NCBI GenBank assembly: GCA_963932145.1
Contig: OZ010580.1
Location: 33,499,167 to 33,563,166, forward strand
DNA from: Acanthosepion lycidas
Lineage: Eukaryota > Mollusca > Cephalopoda > Sepiida > Sepiidae
Direction: 5' to 3'
Length of the DNA stretch: 64,000 nt
The notes below the pieces were generated by a model. That model saw only the letters and a program-made list of their open reading frames with translations, was not told where the DNA came from and did not search any database. Of the stretch, positions 1 to 11,336 are shown piece after piece; the first letter of the stretch is position 1; every line of letters starts with the position of its first letter. The translations under genes and the position numbers were made by a program.

Positions 1-665
1 AGTTGGTGAATGCTACCATAATCCTTGCCTTCAATTCATCTTTGATATTAAAAGGAGTTTTGATGGTCTCTTGCTCAACTCCACCCCACCCCACCCCACC
101 CCACGCATAATAATCAAGTGGGTTACAGTCTAGGGAGTTACATGGTTAGATGTAAGGGGTGATATGGGTGCAGAAATTGTCTGACTGCCATGACTAGGTC
201 ATCCTGCTTGCATGGCATAGTGCAGGGTCCTATTCCCAGACACAGGATCTTCCAGCAGCCACCCTCTTGACCCAGAGCAGCACTACCTATGTGAGACACT
301 TGATATAGGCTTCTGTGTTGAGCCCGAGGCCCTCATTAACAAATTTGGGAGTTCTTTTCTCATCAGAATGGTCAGAGCGAGTTTTCTGAGCAGTTGTACC
401 TTTATAATCACCAATAGACTCATCCAACTCTTTCTGAATCCTCTGCACTGTACTCAGATTGAGAGCCAAACACTCTGAAATGTTCATATTGGAGCTTCCA
501 GTACAAATGCCAAGCAGTACAGAATGCCATTTACAAATTTCTGTTGAAGTGAATTGCGTCATGGTGCTCGTTTTGTCACAGATGATGCCCAACTAACCCC
601 ACTATACTGTGCAGTCGACAATATCAAAAATAAACAACACGCAAATATAAATCAATTTACCCATC
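1..665 (-). mobile_element. Mariner/Tc1-like transposon derivative, internally deleted (copy 1)
   Basis: Read on the minus strand from about 665 toward 1, the sequence encodes a helix-turn-helix N-terminus (NMNISECLALNLSTVQRI at about 430-492). It then jumps directly to the C-terminal catalytic part (LNTEAYIKCL, later VAAGRS.VW, and CNPLDYY near 110-130). The stretch that would hold the first catalytic Asp is missing, and stop codons interrupt the rest, so it cannot encode a working transposase. The element continues past base 1. It pairs as an inverted homologue with the copy at 2728-3470. The family resembles a transposase common in cephalopods; that assignment is from memory. Confidence 0.8.
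82..107. repeat. CCCCA pentanucleotide expansion in mariner-like copy 1
   Basis: Four to five tandem ccacc/ccccac units sit just after the CNPLDYY codons. The homologous place in copy 2 (about 3290-3300) has a single unit, so about 15 bp (three units) were added by slippage. Confidence 0.85.
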
Positions 666-2301
666 CTGCCCTGCAGCTAAAAGCAGAAGCTTGTTTTCCT
701 ACAATTTATGGATGTCACTTATACCTAAATTAATCTGGTGCATAACAAATTAAAACTTGTTTGTTTTCCTATATTAAGATTTGTATTAGAATGGTGAAGC
801 ATTAGGGAAAAACTTGCTGGAAATGGTGGTAAACCAACCAGAAATTAGGTACAAGTAATTTCTTTAAGAATTTAAATAGAATATACATAAACTAAACATC
901 CTATCAATAATTATTAATTTTCAAATTTTATTTTTGTGAAAGAAATTTATTACTCGCTCTACTTTCGTCTTTTTTCTTTAAACTTGTTGAAAGATGTTTA
1001 CATTCTAAAGCAAGTATAATCTGTATTTGCCCAGAATTATCCATAGGACAGATATTTAATCCATTTTTATTTCCTCTGATAAAAAAAAAACAGTTTGTTA
1101 TACTCTAACTTGAAAATCCCGTTGCGTTAAACAACACAATAAAAAAAAAGAGCTTCCATATTTCTATATATCTGTTTTATCTGTAGCTATACACATGTCA
1201 TCATAAGGTAAATAACTTCTGCACTAAGATTACAATCCATTCAGTACTAGTTATAACTCAGAAAAATAAAGTATTAAGTAGGATTATGATTGGATCTGTA
1301 ACTGCTAATATATGGTTGGTAAGATAAGTAACCTCCCAATGTAGACAGTATGATATGCAATACTTAATCTAAATTCCTATATTAGAAAAACATCAGAAGA
1401 AAATTGATAATTTGATCAAAAAGATCAGTGCTATAAAAGAAAAGAAGTTGTTATCTTTGCTTTTCTGTAGTAAGCTTGTGATATCACCAATTGGTTAGCT
1501 TTCACTGGCTCGGACTTGACATACAGATTACTTTAAAACAGAAATGATATGCACAAACTATAATAAAGAGGCTTAGTGGCATCAGTTTTATAGATTGGAA
1601 TTTGTAATACACTTTGAAAGAGGGTAAGCAGTCATGGACTCCTATAGATTCTGTCTGAAAACATGGAAACCTGTATTTTCACTGACTATCCCTGATATGT
1701 AAATTGCCTCTTGCTAAGAAAAATCTATTAAAAACTAAAAACTTCAGCTATGTTCAGATTTATGGAAATCGTGGTTTCCTTTATACTTTCATGTTAACAG
1801 GAGTGGATAGTGAACATTTTAGCTTTAAGTTAAACACTCCAACTACTAAAGTGTTCCAGATACAATTCACAAATAATAATTGATGCATTCTGGAAGATTA
1901 TTAGCTCTTCACTTTGACAGGATGAATCTTATAGCAAAAAAGCTAAAACAAAGGAAAACAATTTTGTGTAATCAATGGCTGAACATTATTACTGAGACTT
2001 AATAGCACATCTGTCAGCTCAACCTAATTCTAAATGTTATGAAAAAGTATTTCAATGCTTAATAGTAATTCAAATAATGTTAAATGTAATTTTCTTAATG
2101 ACATGAATGCTTGTACATGAGAAATGTTTTCCAAAGCTTTATATTTTCCTTAATATCTTGTTCATTCTTAAATTCGGCTTAACATAAAACAAAATCTCTG
2201 ATTGATAAAAGTGCCAAGTGAAAATAAAGCTGCTGTCACTTCTTAAAGATCCCAAACTGTAGACTGATAGAATATTATCTTTGATCAAAAAATGTTAAAA
2301 A

Positions 2302-2339
<38 letters not shown>

Positions 2340-2727
2340 ATTGAGAAAAATTGCCCTGTATTAGTTTCAAACAAGTTTATTTACTCAGGCATTAAGCACT
2401 CAAGCAATATTCTGATATTTTTCTAATTTCTATCTCCTTTATGTTCATCTTGTAGTTCACTGGATAAAGATATGTCCATAATTTGGCAGGATGTCTTTTT
2501 CTTTATACATTATTATTGCAACAGATCTTGCATAGATGGAGTGATTGGTTTGGCTGCTGAAATTCCAATATACTTTGTAATTTTTATTTTCCAGGACAGA
2601 CTCTGGTTTGTGCTGATACCATTTGTCTACATGGTTAACACAAGTCATTTGCACAGTTCCCAACCTATACCTATCATGCCTTCTCGTATTCTTTTCAGGC
2701 TAGATTTTACTGCTTCATACATGATGT
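666..2727. other. Spacer between the two mariner-like copies, no gene seen
   Basis: AT-rich non-coding sequence, with a 32-nt T tract at 2304-2335. The overlapping short open frames on both strands at 2457-2729 are mutual shadows with no recognisable protein, although the region is somewhat GC-richer just before the mariner-like copy and may be part of it. Confidence 0.6.
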
Positions 2728-3470
2728 GATGGGTAAATTGTTGCCATTTTATATTTTTAATTTTGAGCATGCATCATGTTTGTTTTCGATTTTGTCAACT
2801 GCACAGTATAGTAGGGTCAGTTTGCACCATCTGTGAGAAAAAGAGCCCCATGACAGAAATTTGGAAATGGCATGCTGTACTGCTTGGCATTTGTGCCAGA
2901 AGCTCCAATATGAACATTTCAGAGTGTTTGGCTCTCACTCTGAGGACAGTGCAGAGGATTTTGAAAGAGTTGGATGAGCCTAATTGTGATTACAAAAGTA
3001 CAGCAACTTGGAAATCACACTTTGATCGTTCTGATGAGAAAAGAACTCTCAAATTTGTTGGTGAGGGACTCACTCAACATGGAGGCCTATATCAAGTGCC
3101 TTGAGTAGGTAGTGCTGCCCTTGGTTAAGAGGATGGCTGCTGGAAGACCCTATGTCTGGCAACAGGACTCTGCACTATGCCACACAAGCAGGATGACCCA
3201 GTCATAGCTGTCAGACTATTTCTACAATCATATCACCCCTTACATCTGACAATGTAATTCCCTAGACTGTAACCCACTTGATTATTATGTGTGGGGTGGA
3301 GTTGAGTGAGAAACCAACAAAACTCCTTGTAATACCAAAGATGAACTGAGGCCAAGGATTATGGCAGCATTCAGCACCTTAAACAGGGAGACTGTCCAGA
3401 AGAGTTGCATGAAATTCTGAAGTCGTCTGGAGGCTGTGGCTGAAGCCAGTGGCAATTTTTATTGAATTAA
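2728..3470 (+). mobile_element. Mariner/Tc1-like transposon derivative, internally deleted (copy 2)
   Basis: Homologous to 1-665 in reverse orientation, beginning at gatgggtaaattg. An open stretch at 2763-3104 carries the helix-turn-helix (NMNISECLALTLRTVQRI) and then the same deletion junction (KFVGEGL). After a frame change come AYIKCLE, a TAG stop, and the catalytic segment GRPYVWQQDSA.CHTSRM with the second acidic residue, followed near 3265 by CNPLDYYVWG with the third. The first catalytic Asp region is absent. The end is placed where similarity to copy 1 and coding-like sequence fade, and exact termini were not identified. Confidence 0.8.
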
Positions 3471-5924
3471 ATTTATTCTTTTTTATTTCAAACATCTCCT
3501 GGTTATATAAAAGATCTTATACATTTTTAGTGAGGGTGTCTAGAAATATTATTTTTTATTAACTGAATTATATACAAAATTGAAGAACAACATAAGATTT
3601 GGTATCCCAAGTTTGGCATATCTTAAGTTTAATCTGTGGTTATTGAGATGTATAGTCACCAATGTCGGCACCTAAAGGTGCTCATATCCAGGTATTATTG
3701 AACTCTAAGCACATTCAGATACTGTTGTACTTTTTATATACATCTAAAAACTACAACTGCATTTTGTTTGCTTATATTCACTTTTTTCTTTTTGTAACAC
3801 TTGATTAAATTTTATTTTACCAAGATATCAAAAAAGCTTGTTAGAAAAATAGCTTCTTCAAGGCTATTTTTATCAAATCTGAAAACCGTTGTAGTACTGC
3901 TATCCAACAAATTACAGAAAATAAATATCTATCAGTAAAAGTAAATTGTGATTATGCAGTAGTTTTTTGTTTTTTTTTAAATCCTCAAACTTAAAGGTAA
4001 GAAGAAAGCAATAATAATCTTTATTGTCCTACTTAGTGCATACTGGACACTCAGATCAAAACAAAGAAAGACATAAATTTTGCATTCCTTAGAGAATGTA
4101 GTTTTAAAAATTTCTTCTGTCAATATTTGCTACTGTTTTCATCTTTCTAATATTTTTGCAAAATGTTTTTTATTTTCTAGGATAGATTGCTTTTGTATCT
4201 TGATTCTGTTTGTTGTTATCTGTTATTTATTAAGTTCTGTTTGAGAATTGTTTTTATTCATATCCCCACTTTTTTCTTTGCTTTTATCCTGAGTTTCAAA
4301 AAGCACAAAATATGACATCATGAAGTAATTAGAAATTGTAATCTTCTATTAAAAAATTAGGAATTGATTAAACTTTTATTTTCAACAGAATATTTGATAC
4401 TTGAAAATTATATTTTGAGGGAGATGTACATTTTTATTAATATGCTATATATATTTCCTATAATTTAAGATCCATAATAAGATTAAAAATCATTACAGCA
4501 TATAATTTAAAAAATGAAATAACTGGGGAAAAAATTGATATCACTGGCTTATTGTACTGGGTTTCATCTACAATAGATGAATAACGATGCTTTTTCCTGA
4601 AAATTTATATATAATTAGAATGATAAGGCAACCATAATGACACAATATTACCTCTAAGTAATTTCAAGTAGATTCTTACTATGGTTTCATGTTATTGTGG
4701 TTTTTAAAACAAAGTGTGTTTAATTAAAGAAAGTCAGGCTTGAAAAAGATACAAAACAGGATTATTTTATTTTTCAAATGCTTGTTGAAATAACATTTGA
4801 AGACCATATAAATGTAAAGATTATGATTTGAGAAAAGGAAACTTAAGTACATTTAAAAGTATAGAGATATATGATGTTAAAATTTCATAAACTTTACTGA
4901 AATCATTGATTCACTCCAGTGTAATCATTTTAGTTTCCTGATTTAGTTTTGTGGATATGTATGTGTAAGAGTTTTATATAGAAAAGGAAATATATTAGTT
5001 GTTACTTTGAATAAATCAATAATTTCTCAATTTTAGGGATATAGTAGTTAGCAACTTGGTTGACTTTTTTTTCATTTTTTTTCATCTGTAATAGACTTAC
5101 TGAAGATTTTTTTTCCTCCTTGGAATATTTGCTCTCTGATAGGGAGAATTTCCTTGAACATTCTAAAAATATAACCTTTAATACCTGCATGCAAGCATCA
5201 ATGTGTGAACTGATACATTATCATTAAGAAAAGAAGAGTTTATATATATTTAAGAAACAAAGATAATTTAAAATATTTATTACAACATAATAGGTATTTT
5301 TAGCTCTTTATGGATGAATGCCATTTTATGGAATTTAACAAATAATATTTCATAGTATCCTCACCCTTGTTGCTTTGATTACTTTGTTTTGGTCATTTCT
5401 GGTTTTTGTTATTTCTGGGTTTTCTTTTAGTGTACATCATACTCGGCAATCTTCAGTGAGTGTTGAATGAAATAATCTGTATTGCTTGCCATTCATTTCA
5501 CATTATTTTACCATTTTATTTAGGAAGCCCACAAATCTGATTGACATTGATTCAGCACTTTTGAGGAAGGTCAGAGAGTGCACCAATCTACTTCAATGAA
5601 TAATTTATGCAATCATAGTGCTTAATAGAAGAATTTCAAATTATCTTTATGAAATAATACTTTTATTTCTGCATAGAAAGATATACATCTATCTTTATGT
5701 AAAGTGAATGTTGTGGTTTATTTGATCATTGCACTTATGCATTTAAGCTTGAGATTAAGGTATCTTGAACTTAATTAACCATATAATACAATTTTAAGTG
5801 TGTAAATTTTGTAATAGCTACATTGTATATGAATTTTGTAATGAATGTATGTATGATACTCATAATATTAATTGAAAACAAGGTTGTTAGAAATTTCAGT
5901 TCTCCAGCATTTGAATAAAACATT
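3471..5924. other. AT-rich non-coding interval
   Basis: Intron 1 or intergenic sequence upstream of WDR48. Only short A and T runs are seen. No exon-like segment or transposon protein was recognised. Confidence 0.6.
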
Positions 5925-6940
5925 TTTTTCATGATGGCGGCTTTGTGTATAGCAAGTATTTTTCATGCTAGTGGCTTTGTATATAGTGAGTTAAATAAGA
6001 GTAAATCCTCTATCTCTCCTATCTTCCCTGAATTTGAGGTGTTATCGTCTTCAGCTGATAAAGCAGAAGGTTTTGCTTATAAAGTCTCTCCCAATTCTAC
6101 TCTTGACTCATCTACAGCATCTTTGCCTGATTTTTCACTTAGAACCGAATCTCTACTGTGTGATATGCATCCATAGTTTCTGCTATCATCTCTGAACTAA
6201 ATACCCACAAAGCATGTGGACTTGCTCGTATCTCTGCAAAAGTCCTTAAGAAATGTGCTCATGAACTGACTCCTGTTCTTTCTAAATTCTATAATAAATG
6301 CCTTGTTGCTGCGTGTTGGAAATCATCTTCTGTCGTTCCCGAAGTTATAAATTGTCTGATCCTCCTATGAGCCTATTAGTCTATTACCTCTTTTTGACAA
6401 AGTACTAGGAGCTGTAATCCACTCTGAATTGGTTAAGCATCTCACCTTGCAGGGTCTTCTTTCAGATAAGCAATATGGCTTTCACTTCTATAGGTCAACT
6501 ATTGATGTGTTAAGTTATTGTTGAAGGAGCTTAACAAGCTTTAGGTGAATGGTGAAGCTTAGGTTGCTGCATTGGACATCTCAAAGGTGTTTGACAGGGC
6601 TTAGCATGCTGGTTTTCTTCACAAGTTGAAAAGTTATGGTATATCTAGATGAATTTTTGATCTATTGCAATCTTTCTTATCAAATCGCAAAATGAAAGTT
6701 GTCTTGAATGGCCACTCCTCCAGATCTTTTTGTATTAATGTAGATATCCTCCAGGGCTCTATCCTTGAACCTATTTTGTTCCTAATCTTCATCAATGACT
6801 TTCCTGATGTCATCAGTTCTTAACTTGGTATTTCTGCCAATGATACAACTATTTACTTCTGTCTTAATGGTAAGTATCATCAGTTCAATAAGGTTAAATT
6901 GGCAGATGACCTACAATTTGTTATTATCTGAAGCAAGAAA
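5925..6940 (+). mobile_element. Non-LTR retrotransposon (Jockey/CR1-like) pol fragment, left part
   Basis: Degenerate coding sequence in several frames shows the linker and reverse transcriptase of a LINE. In order: a segment with SSSADKAEGFAYK (about 6050), KKCAHELTPVLSKFYNKCL (about 6250), LFDKVLGAVIHSELVKHL followed by SDKQYGFHFYRST (6380-6510), ALDISKVFDR (6569-6598, the first catalytic Asp retained), and ILQGSIL-like and FINDFPDVISS segments (about 6750-6820). The catalytic YADD box is replaced by SAND at 6833-6844. Multiple stops and frameshifts mean the copy is dead. It is interrupted at about 6940 by a gypsy element and resumes at 9130. The clade call is tentative. Confidence 0.8.
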
Positions 6941-7126
6941 TGTTTCGTAATGTCTGCAGAGACTTTGTAAATCACAGATAAAATAATAGTAATATCTTTG
7001 AACAATACTCCGTCAGACGCCGCTAATTCCCATATATATATTCTTCCTTTATCCATCATCTGATCTGATTATTTCAAGATGAGGTCGATTGTGCTTGCTC
7101 TATGGTGATCCATGTTCAAACACAAA

Positions 7127-7158
7127 TGTCAGCAGCGACACTTTATTTCTATATGACA
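7127..7158 (-). repeat. Start of 3' LTR of the gypsy remnant
   Basis: A 32-bp segment that on the minus strand begins TGTCATATAG and contains an AATAAA signal. It is nearly identical to 9098-9129, with two differences. It follows a polypurine tract (ctcaaaagggagg on the minus strand), as expected for a 3' LTR. The rest of the LTR, perhaps 6941-7126, has diverged too far to align by eye with the right end. Confidence 0.65.
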
Positions 7159-8139
7159 CCTCCCTTTTGAGATGACTTCCTCTGGTGTCTATATTTCTTC
7201 AGTTTTGGTTCAATATTTAGAAATTCTGTTGGAATATGCCTGGTGCTACCTTTATACCGAAAGGAAGTCTGTTAAATTTGTATAACCCTCTATGAGTGTT
7301 TTGAGCAGCCTTCGTCTACTAGTACTTGTAGGTAAGTGTCTGACAGATCCAATTTAGAAAAAAATTTACCACCATTTAATTTGGCAAAAATTTCCTCTGA
7401 ACTTGGTAATGGGTAGTTATATTGTTTTAAACTTTCATTTAACACCATTGAAAAATCAGCACATACGCAGATTTTATTATTTCTTTTTTTTTAACATAAA
7501 CTGTTGGTGTTGCCCATTTGGAATAGTCTATTTTTGAGATCACACCTAATTTTTCTGGTCTATCTAATTCCTTATTAATTGACTCCTTTTTGGCTTCAAT
7601 GTTGGTGTTACATTCTCTTTTAATTTAAATTTAGCTTTAGTTTTTGTGTATGTACCTTGACCTTCTGAGAAAACTTCTGGAAAACTCTTTTTCAATTCAT
7701 TCTTTCATTTTTCAATTGCCATATTAGTACTGAAGATAACAATATTTATTTTGTTGCAAAAAGGTTCCAAAGATCAAATAATGCAATCAAGTCTGTTCCA
7801 AATAAATTAGCAGTATTCTTTAATACAAACACCACTGCAACAAAAGAAATGTTACAGGTGAATTTACCCCAAAAGTTCAATCTCTTTCCTGAAACTCCAT
7901 GCGCAACTATATTAGAAGTCAATAAACTGGGTTTACCCATTTTTCTCCATGTCTGTTCATTTATGATAGTGATATCAGATCCTGTATCCAGTTGTAATTT
8001 TATTTTTATGTTATTAATTTCCTCTTTTGAGATGTTTCTAACTCCGTTAAAGACACGTTCAAAGTCTTGTTAATTTTCCTTTTATGCTTCTTATCTTTAC
8101 TCCATGTATTTATCATGTTCACACACTTTTATTTTTCCT

Positions 8140-8142
<3 letters not shown>

Positions 8143-8176
<34 letters not shown>
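8143..8176. repeat. 34-nt T tract inside the gypsy remnant
   Basis: A run of T between the zinc knuckle and protease coding regions. On the element's own strand it is poly(A). Confidence 0.9.
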
Positions 8177-8177
<1 letters not shown>

Positions 8178-9097
8178 TATCTGTAACAAGTACTTTTGTG
8201 TCCTACCCTCCCACATTTGTAGCATTTTTGAAATGCTTACCTCTGCAACCGTAGCAAGTATTAAGTATTGAGGGGGGTTTATTGTCTTTTTTTTACTGTT
8301 CTGTTAGGAGTTGAAAAACGTCTATAGTCTTTTCTCTTAGATGGTCACTTGTGAAATGTCTCTTTCCTTAATCCTTGCGGTATCAACTTTTAGATTTACA
8401 ATACGTTGACACTCTTCCGCTATTTTCTGGAGAGTTAATTTGGGATCCATTTCTAATTTATCAAGTCCTGGATCTTATTTCTGCATCCTTATTAGAAGTT
8501 AAACCCTGTACAAATATTAGGCATTTAAATAATTCTGGAGTTAATTCATTTAACTTGAATTTTTCACATTCTCGATTCACAACTCCTGCATAAGTAACAA
8601 AATCTTCATTGTTGCACTTCACTAAGTTAAGACATTGCCATCATGCATTAAATAATTAGCTCCTATCACCAAAAGTTTTTGATAGTATTACAGCAGTTTC
8701 ATCAAAATGTATCTCACCTGTTTCTTTTGGCAAAATATAACTCACATATTTTTCATGTTCAGCAGGGGACACAAACTTTCTTTTCATCATTCCAATGCAA
8801 ACAATCCCTTTTTGAAGATCCCTTTGTATCTTCTATAATAAGTTGGAAAAATTATCCCTTCATCTGGATTGTATACAAATTCAATGATTGAATTAGCAAC
8901 AGTATTTTGCTTTACTCTGCTGAATATTTTGTAGATTAATTTTTGAATAACTTCACCTGATTATTTCTCTGTAGTCTTGCAAATATGACATGTATTGGTG
9001 AAGTGGTAAATATTACTGAATATCCTATTATGACATCTAGGATACGTATATTTTATTTTTTCCTTGTGTAAGTTCAATAAATACTCGTTGCCACATG

Positions 9098-9129
9098 TGT
9101 CAGCAGCGACACTTTATTCCTAGATGACA
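9098..9129 (-). repeat. Start of 5' LTR of the gypsy remnant
   Basis: On the minus strand it begins TGTCATCTAGG and carries AATAAAGTGTCGCTGCTGAC, matching 7127-7158. The LINE sequence resumes immediately after base 9129 (aatggcttgtt), in register with the copy that stops at 6940 (gcaagaaa), which fixes the insertion boundary. Confidence 0.65.
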
Positions 9130-9790
9130 AATGGCTTGTTAATTTTAATGGCTCCAAAACAAAACTGCTCTCTTCTAATCATCTTAGAGAATCTTTTTTG
9201 TTTTCCATCAGCATTGCTGATGCTAACCTCCAGGAGAGTGACTCATTGCACCTTTTTGGGCTAATGTTTTCTGCTAACATTAAGTGGAATGATTGTATTG
9301 AATCAATTGCTATGTCTGCTGCTAGAAAAGTCGGTTCACTTTGTCGTGCTAGATAATTTTTCTCATCATAATCTATCTTACACATTTATAAGTATGTCAT
9401 TTACCCAGCCATTGAATATTGCTGTCCCATCTGGTCTGATGTCTCTGCTATGTATCTAGATTCTTGATAGACTCCAAAGACAAATCTACAATGTTATTCG
9501 TCCTTAGCTATAGCTTATCATTTTACAGTTCAGATTGCTAGATGCAACCATAAGTTCTTTGCTAACAGTTTCTTCTCTTGCACTTCTTGCTGGTGGAACT
9601 CTCCTCTGGCTTCTTGCTTTCCAGTCAGCTTTGATCTTCAAAAATTTAAATGCAATGTCAGTCATTATCTTTCGCCTTAATTCCAGTTCTTTTCTTGCTT
9701 CTTAATAATGTTTTTCTTATATTCTGTCACATTGTTACTCCTTGTGTCTTAATGGCTTTTTTGCCTTGCTATTGGTTAAATCATTAAAAA
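9130..9790 (+). mobile_element. Non-LTR retrotransposon fragment, right part of the interrupted LINE
   Basis: Continues the LINE broken at 6940. Coding-like segments in order: WLVNFNGSKTKLLSSNH (9130-9180), SIADANLQESDSLHLFGL (9210-9260), IKWNDCIESIAMSAARKV (9280-9335), then EYCCPIWSD near 9412-9438 and the typical tail with SFDLQKFKCNVSHYLS at about 9628-9675. The reading frame is broken by stops and indels. The end is placed where similarity to such tails fades into T-rich sequence. It is the same broad type as the copy at 55900-57540. Confidence 0.8.
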
Positions 9791-10617
9791 TTAATTTATT
9801 CAATTTTTTTTTTTTTTTAATAGTGCTTTAAATTTGAATTCTGAAAAATATCAGTTTTTTATGTTATTTATATTAAGATTTTTCTATTTCTAACCATATA
9901 TATTTGTTGTAGATTTTTTTCAGTGCTTGTGAAATAATAATAAAAGTTATATAATCAATGCAATATTTCAACCATTTATAATATATTCAATAGTATTTTT
10001 TGAAAATTTGTAAGCACCAGTTCTTATCAGAATCAGATGAGGAATTGTCATTATATGCCTTGCTGTTCATACCAGCATGCTCATCTTGCTTGTCAGGCTC
10101 ATAAATAAGTGACACATAATCTCATGTATTAAGACATTGATATTGCTGAAAATCATATACTCTAGTTCAGTGAATATTAAGTGGATATTAACTAATATGA
10201 AATATCCTGTAAAGGGTTGAAATTCAAAATTCTAAGAAAGTTACCAAGTATGATAATGATTTCTTTAGAAAATGTTAAGGAATTTAAACCTTCTTTAAAG
10301 CTAAATTTTTAATATTTTCAAATTAATCACAAGATATTTTTCTGTTACCTCCTTGTACTTATCATTAAGTCTTAGACTGACAATATGAAACAAAAATATA
10401 AAATCTGTCTTTGCTCTCATTTGGCTTATTTTAAATATTGACTTTTGCTCATCCATTGTACTAATTTTCTCTACAGTCAAAGAAATTTAATTTAAAATTT
10501 ATTTTTGACAGATTCAAGCCATGATTACTGTATATAAATTGATAGAAATCTTTTAAGGTGATTGGTTTCTTTTTATGTAAGAGTAAAATCAGTTGTCTAA
10601 ATTGATTATAAAGTGCT

Positions 10618-10645
10618 TTATATATATATATATATATACACACAC
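10618..10645. repeat. TA then CA microsatellite
   Basis: About ten TA units followed by a short CA run. The open frame through it is a repeat artefact. Confidence 0.9.
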
Positions 10646-11287
10646 GCTTATAATAAAGGTTAAGATAAAATGTTTAAACTAAAGGATTTAAACTATAAAA
10701 CAAACTGGGTTCTCAGTGCCAACTGACAGACCTTTAATAGAATAATAATAAAATGTATATTACCAAAATATTTGTCAAATCACCACTACTACAAGTTTCA
10801 TACAATAACCTTATCTTACAGCTACGCTATTTTTAACTACAGGAGAAAAAATGATTTCAACTGATTTTAAAACTGAACATAGCTTTTAATTAGTATTATG
10901 CATAAAAAGACGAACATTGTATCATGTTAAAATTTATTAAATATAGAATAAAAATATCTCAGTGTGAATTGGCAGAACATTTGAAATGGTCCAATAATTC
11001 TTCAGTGACCAACTGAATTGAGGAAAACCAAACATGTTTGTATTTGTAAAAATTAAATGAGAAATCCCTTGAATCATTTATAAAATGTCAGTACTTAAGT
11101 AATCATCTTTGTATCTTGAAATAAATTTATATGTATGATCAGTATAAAAAATTTTGCATTAAGATTTTCAAGTTATAAATTTTCCATTTTGCTTTACATA
11201 ATTATTGACTAACTGAATGTAAATTTGTTATTGAAAATCTATACTGGTTATGTAATACTTTGAAAAAGTCATTATCATATCTTTATT

Positions 11288-11289
<2 letters not shown>

Positions 11290-11331
<42 letters not shown>
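11290..11331. repeat. TA microsatellite
   Basis: Uninterrupted TA dinucleotides, about 42 bp. Confidence 0.95.

Positions 11332-11336
<5 letters not shown>

Larger units (their letters stand above)
6941..9129 (-). mobile_element. Ty3/gypsy-type LTR retrotransposon remnant inserted in the LINE
   Basis: On the minus strand, from high to low coordinates: a gag domain at about 8890-8380 (AEHEKYVSYILPKETGE, then RECEKFKLNELTPELFKCLI), a CCHC zinc knuckle CYKCGRVGHKSTC at 8224-8186, an aspartic protease with DTGSDIT at 7988-7968, and the start of a reverse transcriptase (EKLGVISKIDYSKWATPTVY near 7560-7500, KFFSKLDLSDTYLQV near 7370-7310, LPFGIKVAPG-like near 7260). The rest of pol (RNase H, integrase) is missing. 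A polypurine tract (7171-7159) directly precedes a TGTCA terminus. Frameshifts and stops show it is inactive. The gag style resembles the K02A2.6-like gypsy group. Confidence 0.85.

Noticed and set aside
5931-6176. Candidate WDR48 first exon (ATG GCG near 5934)
   Set aside because: The sequence that follows belongs to the LINE linker, and no KVQ-like end with a donor is present.
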